Part shown: positions 57,211 through 64,000 of the stretch, in pieces
Position numbering within the stretch: the stretch's first letter is position 1
How the letters are laid out: each line of letters opens with the position of its first letter
NCBI RefSeq assembly: GCF_018294505.1
Contig: NC_057796.1
Location: 269,520,982-269,584,981, forward strand
DNA: 64,000 nt
Reading direction: 5' to 3'
Source: Triticum aestivum
Lineage: Eukaryota; Streptophyta; Magnoliopsida; Poales; Poaceae
Position numbers and translations under genes: made by a program
The notes under the pieces: model-generated
Database searches by the model: none
Told to the model about the DNA's origin: nothing
The model's input: the letters and a program-made list of their open reading frames with translations, nothing else

Positions 57211-60200
57211 TGTAACGCCCCGAGACCGACGCTCCAGACGGCTTCCATGTTTTTCGTTGTCGCCGTGTGATTTTATTTATTTATTGCATTCATCATTGCA
57301 TCATCCGCATTTATTTTCATAAAACTTGCATCCGCTCGTAGTTGCCGCGTCCCCCCTTGCGTTCGTTGACCATTCTGAGTCTAACCGGATTTTCGATTCT
57401 CTCTTGTCTGACCGTGTGACCCTCTCTGCACAACCACCCACACCCTCGCACGCGTCTGAAAGTTGTCCCGTACCCGAACCGTTCAGTCATCACCGTTGGG
57501 TCCGGATCATCCCCAAACATCTACAAAACATCACCGTTTTATTTGTTGGAGTCTCCTAGCCTATTTTTCTCGATCGTCCGATTTAAATCGGAGGGCCCGA
57601 ATAGCCCCTAAACTAATCTACCTGCTATATAACCAGCCAAACCCTAAAATCTAGGGAGATGTCCCATCCTCCTCGCGCCGCCACTCCTCTTGTCTCCTCC
57701 CGCCTCGGGTTCTTCCCCGATCCAAAATCCTCCCTCGAATTTCCAACCGGACCAATTCCCTCGTCGTCGCCCAAGTTCCACCCCAACCAGAGCAGCCCCA
57801 TCCCCGCAGGAGCGCCCTCGGCCTCCTCTATTTTTTCCTCGCACCCGTAGTAGCAGCTCCACACGCCCGTGGATCCCCTTTGCCTGGCCTGAGCTCGCCG
57901 GGGAATAGAGCACCACGGCGCCCGAGTTCCTGCGCCCCCTCTTGATCCAGGAGGCCGAGCTCCCTTGCCTGAGGCCGCCGTCTTCGACCGGCCTCGTCAG
58001 ACGCCATCGCCCTGCTGCCTTCTCCTTCCTGTTCGATCCGGAGGAGAGGAGCTCCGCCATGGCCCCGCCGTCAAGCAGCTCGACCCCGCCGCGGCCTCAA
58101 GTCCTCTGACCGTCGCCATGAACGCCGCAGGAGCACCAACGCCACCAGCAGCCGTGCGCCTCCTCCCTCGTCCCAGCGGAGCTCCGTCCTCCCCGCGCCT
58201 GTCCCGTGTGCCCGGCGCTCCAACCCCAACAAGCAGCAGCGCTCCTCTCCTCGCCGGTGCGCCCCCCCTCCATTCCGGCGCCGGGAACGGAAACCCCGCG
58301 CCCGGATCCTGGTCCGCCTCCCTCTGCCCGTCCCTTTCCTTCTCGTATCTCCTTCCTCCCTCACCGCGACTTCTCTGAATTTGTTCCCCGGCCATGTCCT
58401 TGCAGCTCCTCCGCCGCCCTGCTCAGTTTGTCGCCGTCTCTGCAAGATCCGGCGAGGCCCTGCGTTCCCAGCCTCGTCCCCGCCTCCAGGCCGCCGCTGC
58501 GTCCCCTGCTTGTCGTCGCGCCGGCTTCTGCTTCCTCTTCTTCAAGCAGGAGTTCTGCTCGTCCCGCGCGCCTGAACACCGAGCAGCTGCGCTCATTCTC
58601 GAGAGCATTGACCAAGGCCCAGCGCCGCACCAGCCTCATCCGGCCCAGCCGCCCCCTCTCCACCAGCAAGCCAGATCTGGCCCGTGGTCAGACACCCACC
58701 AAAGCCCACCCGTGTGCAGCGCTCGTAGTAGCTGGCCCAGTTCAGCTAGATTCGGCCCGATATGTTTTTTTCCTGTCCCAGCGATTTTAGTTATTATCCC
58801 GGGTTTTGTTGTTTTTATAGAAAAACCCTCCACATCATGCATGTAATATCTCACGAACTATGCATCATATGTAAAAACTTCATATATGTGAAATGCTTAG
58901 TTTTTAATCTAGTTTCATAATATGCCACTTTCACCCATGTTAAAATTGTTTAAAATGATGTTTGATTAAATTTGCTCAAATAACATGCTAAATGCTTTAA
59001 TTCATAACTAAATAACCGTAGCTCGGATTTAAATAAACTTTATATGTAAATGGTGTAGAAAAATGCATAGATTAACATGGTGCACTTTATTTTGCTGTTT
59101 AACTACATTAAAATTGTGTTTATGGCAGAACAGTAGCAAATTCAAAATATGCATGTGAGGATTTTCCGGAATTGTTGTTTGTTGTTCCGGCCTCATTTAA
59201 ACTTGCCTAGCTAGGTAGTTTTCATATGCCTCACCCCTTGACATGGTTAACAACATTTAATATTGTTGGTTACTTAAACAAGAGCGAACTAAATAACTTG
59301 AATGTGGCATTTCGTCAATATGCAACTCGTTGCATATTGAGCTCCACTTAACTTGTAGTTTCGTATGTGCACTTTGCCATGCCATGCCTCATTAAACCGG
59401 ACATGCATCATACTTGATTGTGCATCATGCCATGTTTATGATTGTGTGTTTACCGTGTTGTTTGCTTCTTTCCGGGTTGCTTCTCTCGTTAGCTTCAGTT
59501 TCGTTCCGGAGTTGTGAAGATTCGTTCGTCTATGTCCGTTTGTCTTCTTCATGGACTCGTTCTTCTTCCTAGCAGGATCTCAGGCAAGATGACCATACCC
59601 TCGAAATCACTTCTATCTTTGCTTGCTAGTTGTTCGCTCTATTGCTATGCCCCGTTACCTACCACTTGCTATATCATGCCTCCCAAATTGCCATGAAACC
59701 ATCTCTAACCTTTGTCACCCTTCCTAGCAAACCGTTGTTTGGCTATGTTACTGCTTTGCTCAGCCCCTCTTATAGCGTTGCTAGCTGCAGGTGAAGATGA
59801 ACATTGCTCCATGTTGGATTATGTTTATGTTGGGTTATCACAATATCTCTTATCTTAATTAATGCATCTATATACTTGGTAAAGGGTGGAAGGCTCGGCC
59901 TTATGCCTGGTGTTTTGTTCCACTCTTGCCGCCCTAGTTTCCGTCATACCGGTGTTATGTTCCTTGATTTTGCGTTCCTTACGCGGTTGGGTGATTTATG
60001 GGACCCCCTTGACAGTTTGCTTTGAATAAAACTCCTCCAGCAAGTCCCAACCTTGGTTTTACCATTTCCTACCACCTATCCCCTTTTCCCTTGGGTTCTG
60101 CAGACTAAAGGGTCATCTTTATTTTAGACCCCCCTGGGCCAGTGCTCCTTCGAGTGTTGGTCCGAACCGAGCAGCCTGCGGGGCCACCTCGGGGAAACTC

Positions 60201-61202
60201 GAGGTCTGGTTTGACTCGTAGCTTGACTTATCCGGTGTGCCCTGAGAACGAGATATGTGCAGCTCCTATTGGGATTTGTCGGCACATCGGGCGGCTTTGC
60301 TGGTCTTATCATTGTCGAAATGTCTTGTAAACCGGGATTCCGAGACTGATCGGGTCTTCCCGGGAGAAGGTTTATCCTTCGTTGACCGTGAGAGCTTATA
60401 ATGGGCTAAGTTGGGACACCCCTGCAGGGTATAAACTTTCGAGAGCCGTGCCCGCGGTTATGTGGCAGATGTGAATTTGTTAATGTCCGGTTGTAGAGAA
60501 CTTGACACTTGACCCTAATTAAAACGCATCAACCGCGTGTGTAGCCGTGATGGTCTCTTCTCGGCGGAGTCCGGGAAGTGAACACGGTTTCTGGGTTACG
60601 TTTGACGTAAGTAGGAGTTCAGGATCACTTCTTGATCATTGCTAGTTCACGACCTTCCGTTGCTTCTCTTCTCGCTCTTATTGGCGTATGTTAGCCACCA
60701 TATATGCTTAGTGCCTGCTGCAGCTCCACCTTATTACACCATCCTTTCCTATAAGCTTAAATAGTCTTGATCTCGCGGGTGTGAGATTGCTGAGTCCTCG
60801 TGACTCACAGATACTTCCAAAACAGTTGCAGGTGCCGATGGTACCAGTGCAGGTGACAGAACTGAGCTCAAGTGGGAGCTCGATGAAGATCTTGTTCGTT
60901 GTGTTGTTTCTTTTCATGTTGATCAGTAGTGGAGCCCAGTTGGGACGATCGGGGATCTAGCATTTGGGTTGTCTTCTTATATTTTGGTTCCGTAGTCGGA
61001 CCTATGCGTGTACCTTGAATGTTGTATGATTTCATTTATGTATTGTGTGAAGTGGTGATTGTAAGCCAATTCTTTATCCCATTCTTTTTCATTACATGGG
61101 ATTGTGTGAAGATGACCCTTCTTGCGACAAAACCACAATGCGGTTATGCCTCTAAGTCGTGCCTCGACACGTGGGAGATATAGCCGCATCATGGGTGTTA
61201 CA
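57211..61202 (+). repeat. 3' LTR of LARD copy 2
   Basis: From TGTAACGCCC to GGTGTTACA, followed by target duplication GCAGT. TATA is at 57626-57632 and AATAAA at 60025-60030. Four mismatches to the 5' LTR occur in about the first 270 bp by eye. Confidence 0.93.
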
Positions 61203-61226
61203 GCAGTGATACATACGTGCACACAG

Positions 61227-61721
61227 CTAACTATAAAACGGGCGGAGGAGTCCTGCGTTCCACGGCCGGGTTGTTTCTTCGCCGGCGGTGTCCCTCTTGC
61301 GCTTGGTTGACTTGCGGCCGTCGATGAGGTAGTAAGCGTTGCGGTCGCACAAAGCTTTGCTGACGATGAAGGGGCCCTCCCATGGGGAGGATAGCTTGTG
61401 CTGGCCGGCTTGCTGCTGGACGAGTTGGAGGACGAGGTCTCCCTCGTGGAACGCGAGGGGCTTGATCTTCTTGATGTGGTAGTGCCTCAGGCCTTGCTGG
61501 TAGATGGCTGACCGGCTAAGCGCCAAGAGGCGTGCTTCTTCGAGTAGCTCGACGCCGTCCTCGCGGGCTTCTTTGGCTTCGGTTTCAGTGTACATCATGA
61601 AGCGCAGCGAGTCGAACTCGACGTCGGTCGAGATGACTGCTTCGGCTCCGTAGACGAGGAAGAACGGGGTGAACCCGGTCGACCGGTTTGGCGTGGTGCG
61701 GAGGCTCCAAAGGACGGCCAG
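61227..61721 (-). pseudogene. integrase C-terminal part of element A pol
   Basis: The minus-strand reading starts at the edge of insertion E with LAVLWSLRTTPNRSTGFTPF and continues through FFLVYGAEAVISTDVEFDSL. It then has a basic region (RHYHIKKIKPLAFHEGDLVL), a KLSSPWEGPFIVSKAL module of the GPY/F type, and ends LLRPFYS with a stop at 61227-61229. This is the last 164 residues of a Gypsy polyprotein. The catalytic DDE core that should precede it is missing because of the E insertion and an associated deletion. The antisense gene of A ends facing it. Confidence 0.85.
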
Positions 61722-62858
61722 TGATACGTCTCCAACGTGTCTATAATTTTTTATTGTTCCATGTTGTTTTATTATCAATCTTGGATGTTTTATAATCATT
61801 TTATATCATTTTTTGGGACTAACCTATTGACATAGTGCCAAGTGACAGTTGCTGTTTTTTCCATTTTTTTACATCGCAGGAAATCAATATCAAACGGAGT
61901 CCAAATGCCATGAAACTCCATGATGAATTTTTATGGGCCAGAAGGAAGGCAATGGGCCCTGGTTGCACCTGGGGGGTGCTCAGAGGGGGCACAACCCACC
62001 AGGGCGCGCCAGGAGGCCCAGGCGCGCCCTGGTGGGTTGTGCCCACTCGGGTGCCCCTCGGACCGCCTCTTTCCTCTATAAATACCGCAAAAATCCACAA
62101 ACCCTAGGGATTCGACGAAATATTCATCCAGCCGCCGCAGAGTCAAGAACCACCAGATCCAATCTAGACACCATCACGGAGGGGTTCACCACTTCCATTG
62201 GTGCATCTCCGATGATGCGTGAGTAGATCTTTGTAGACCTTCGGGTCCGTAGTTAGTAGCTAGATGGCTTTCTCTCTCTCGCTGAATTCTCAATACAATG
62301 GTCTCTTGGAGATCCATATGATGTAACTCTTTTGCGGTGTGTTTGTTGGGATCTGATGAACTTAGAGTTTATGATCAGTTATATCTTTTTATATCCATGA
62401 AAGTTATTTGAGTTTCTTTGATCTCTTATATGCATGATCTCTTATAGCCTCGTATTTCTTCTCCGATATTTGGGTTTTGTTTGGCCAACTTGATCTATTT
62501 ATCTTGCAATGGGAAGAGGTGCCCGGTAGTGGGTTCGATCTTACGGTGCTTGATCCCAGTGACAGAAAGGGAACCGACACATATGTATCGTTGCTACTAA
62601 GGTTAAAAATATGAGATCTATATCTACCGCCATATAGATAAACGGATCTTGTCTACATCATGTCATCGTTCTTATTGCATTACTCCGTTTTTCCATGACC
62701 TTAATATACTAGATGCATGCTGGATAGCGGTTGATGTGTGGAGTAATAGTAGTAGATGTAGGCAGGAGTCGGTTTACTAATCTTGGATGTGATGCCTATG
62801 TAATGATCATTGCCTGGATATCGTCATGATTATTTGAAGTTCTATCAATTACCCAACA
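61722..62858 (+). repeat. element E: truncated B-type LTR
   Basis: It opens TGATACGTCTCC like the LTRs of B. It carries TATAAATA at 62077-62084 and a perfect 24-bp stem palindrome at 61987-62044. It stops at CCCAACA (62858), equivalent to about 26129 in B, so some 450 bp of the LTR end are missing. No target duplication matches across it (GCCAG on the left, CTCGC on the right). The adjoining integrase core is also missing, consistent with one deletion across the junction. Confidence 0.8.
61987..62044 (+). promoter_or_regulatory. perfect 24-bp inverted repeat upstream of the LTR TATA box (element E)
   Basis: The left arm 61987-62010 (GGGCACAACCC...GGGCGCGCC) is the exact reverse complement of 62021-62044, with a 10-nt loop. 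It ends 33 nt before TATAAATA. Confidence 0.85.
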
Positions 62859-63718
62859 CTCGCCCTTGTGTATGTCGAGGAGGAACTCAATGCCCTTGTC
62901 CTGCTCGACGCAGCGCTGAAACACGCCGGTGGAACTGCGCTTGACAAGCTCATTGTTGATGATGTTGTAGGAGGACGCCCGGTGCTACACTTGCCGGGCC
63001 TCGCTCTCGTCCATGGGGAGAACCCCATTCTCCAGAAACTCTGAGATGGGCAGGGCCCATGATGGAGCGGTTACTACGGTGAAGACAGCCACCATGGCGG
63101 GTTCCGGGACGGCAGCCCCTGGGTCGGGGACGGCGGCGGCCGGGTTGAGGATAACGGGGTCTGGGTTGATGGATGCAGTCCCTGAGACAGGTTCAGCAGT
63201 CCCCGGGCCAGGTTGGGCAGTCCCCGGGCCGGGTTCGACAGTCCCCGGGCCGGGTTCATCGGCCCCCGGGCCGGGTTGAAGTGCGGCCGGGATCTCCGGA
63301 ACGAAGATGGACTCATAGTCCGGGGACGGCTTGACGGACGGCTTGTGCAGATTCTCGAGGGAGACGTCGGACGGGACGGACTGCCGGGATGAAGCAATCT
63401 TGGCGAGCGTGTCAGCAGCCTCGTTTTCCGCGCATGGAACGTGAAGGAATTCGCAGCCGATGAAGAAACCGGACAACTTTTGGACGAGGAAGCGATAGCT
63501 TGCCATGTTGGAGTGGCGGGCGTCCCACTCGCCGGAGCATTGCTGCACCACCAAATCCGAGTCGCAGTAGCACAGGATGCATCGGATGCCGAGTTCCTTG
63601 GCAAGCCAGAGGCCATGCACAAGGGCTTCGTATTCGGTGACGTTGTTGAAGGCGGCGAAGTGGATCGGGAGCGCGTACCGAAGCCGGTCACCCTTCGGAT
63701 AGGAGAGCACGATGCCGG
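62859..63718 (-). pseudogene. RNase H, linker and integrase N-terminus of element A pol
   Basis: The minus-strand frame enters from insertion F with GIVLSYPKGDRLRY, then HFAAFNNVTEYEALVHGLWL, CYCDSDLVVQQCSGEW and NEAADTLAKIASS. This gives the E, D and D residues of an RNase H of the kind found as the second RNase H in Tat elements. A Pro/Gly heptad repeat linker (about 63280-63176) follows, then PMDESEARQV and a TAG at 62985-62987. After it comes GVFQRCVEQDKGIEFLLDIH, the start of the integrase zinc region, up to insertion E. RNA-strand removal is the expected role. The frame is broken by the TAG and by both insertions. Confidence 0.8.
63176..63280 (-). repeat. 21-bp minisatellite, five units, coding for a Pro/Gly heptad repeat
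   Basis: Five consecutive 21-bp units (plus-strand type CAGTCCCCGGGCCGGGTTC) encode PGPGTVE-like heptads on the minus strand, between the RNase H and the integrase of element A. Confidence 0.8.
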
Positions 63719-64000
63719 TGTCGTGGATCTAAGACTGATAGTAGAATGGGGGGTATATATGAGGAGGCAAGATCCTAGCTATGGCAAAGTTATACACACG
63801 AGTTTTACGAGTTCAGGCCCTTCACGGAGGAAGTAATAGCCCTACGTTTCGGTGCCCGGAGGTAGTCGACTGGATTATGCGTGTGTGTGTGTGTGTTACA
63901 CGGGGTGCGAACCCTTGTGCCAGTGGAGGGGGTGGCTTATATAGAGTGCGCCAGGACCCCAGCCGGCCCACGTTACAAGGAGTTCAATGTACATAAAGAG
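63719..64000 (-). mobile_element. element F: partial LTR inserted in the RNase H of element A
   Basis: A plus-strand TGTCGTGGATC at 63719 is the reverse of an LTR end (GATCCACGACA). On the minus strand a TATA box, TATATAAG, is at 63943-63936. The transcribed leader contains a (CA)n run, seen as GT repeats at about 63881-63897. The remainder lies beyond the window. The break in the RNase H frame falls exactly at its edge. Confidence 0.65.

Larger units (their letters stand above)
49309..61202 (+). mobile_element. complete LARD (Sukkula-type), copy 2, divergent subfamily
   Basis: LTRs 49309-53288 and 57211-61202 (about 3.98 kb each) flank a 3.9-kb internal domain. The perfect target duplication is GCAGT (49304-49308 and 61203-61207). 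The PBS is at 53292-53304. The 5' LTR ends TGTTAAA where the 3' LTR has the canonical TGTTACA. The internal domain and the 3' 2.3 kb of the LTR are clearly homologous to LARD 1, but the first 1.6 kb of the LTR, which holds the promoter, is unrelated to that of LARD 1. No retroviral-type proteins are encoded. Confidence 0.93.
20567..63718 (-). mobile_element. element A: Tat-like Gypsy retrotransposon (minus strand), fragmented by nested insertions
   Basis: Right to left it shows an RNase H remnant and integrase N-terminus (63718-62859), an integrase C-terminus (61721-61227), a 3' region with a convergent antisense gene (48363-22126), and a 3' LTR (21514 to about 20567). The 5' LTR, gag, protease and RT are outside the window or lost. 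The RNase H (TEYEAL, CDSDLVVQQ, NEAADTLAK) is of the second, archaeal-like type found in the Tat lineage, and additional ORFs between integrase and 3' LTR are a known Tat feature. Insertions B, LARD 2, E and F interrupt it. The left boundary is approximate because the terminal CA/TG could not be placed. Confidence 0.75.

Noticed and set aside
63881..63897. (GT)n microsatellite as a notable feature
   Set aside because: Short and part of the LTR leader of element F; such runs are common there.
1..64000. CRISPR arrays, operons, ribosome binding sites or other bacterial features
   Set aside because: The window is plant nuclear DNA; the repeats seen are LTR retrotransposons with target duplications, and no spaced short-repeat array is present.

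Overview
The window looks like a gene-poor, repeat-packed piece of a Triticeae grass chromosome (wheat, Aegilops or barley type). Almost all of it is LTR retrotransposons nested inside one another. The Triticeae assignment rests on two giant-LTR, protein-free elements that match the LARD/Sukkula group, and on Athila-type LTRs opening TGATACGTC with PBS TGGCGCCGTTGCCGGGGA. No intact host gene is visible.

Left part (1-20566). Bases 1-2330 are the 3' end of a Gypsy element on the + strand. Its internal region carries a broken antisense gene with an AT-hook and a B3-like domain. The element sits at the last visible exon of a minus-strand Myb/SANT-like host pseudogene (about 2331-4300), whose exons join in phase but carry a frameshift and a premature stop. 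A truncated LTR (about 4705-5177) and unassigned DNA follow. A complete LARD (5881-18629, target duplication GCACA) comes next, then about 1.9 kb of low-copy DNA with one possible exon.

Right part (about 20567-64000). This is one large minus-strand Tat-like Gypsy element (A) torn apart by later insertions. Its 3' LTR is at about 20567-21514. A promoter-bearing, intron-containing antisense gene of the Transposase_28 type runs on the + strand from 22126 to 25048 and resumes at 47282-48363. Its pol remnants lie at 61227-61721 and 62859-63718. Into A went: B, an Athila-type element with gag and protease but no RT or integrase (25049-47281, TSD GAGGC); a second LARD (49309-61202, TSD GCAGT); E, a truncated B-type LTR (61722-62858); and F, an LTR running off the right edge (from 63719). 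B's 3' LTR is split by C, a 4.2-kb solo LTR (TSD CTAGA). C is split by D, a nearly intact autonomous Athila-type element (34356-44500, TSD GAGTA). Order of insertion is therefore A, then B, then C, then D.

How the parts relate. D encodes one gag-pol frame with protease, RT, RNase H and a D,D(35)E integrase. It is broken by a single nonsense codon at an RNase H catalytic-site position. B has the same PBS but no polymerase, so a D-like element could have supplied its enzymes. The LARDs encode nothing recognisable and must also have been mobilised in trans. Recurring themes are antisense genes in the 3' region of Gypsy elements, a GC-rich palindrome about 33-35 nt upstream of the TATA box in Athila-type LTRs, and duplicated polypurine-tract-like motifs inside B and D.
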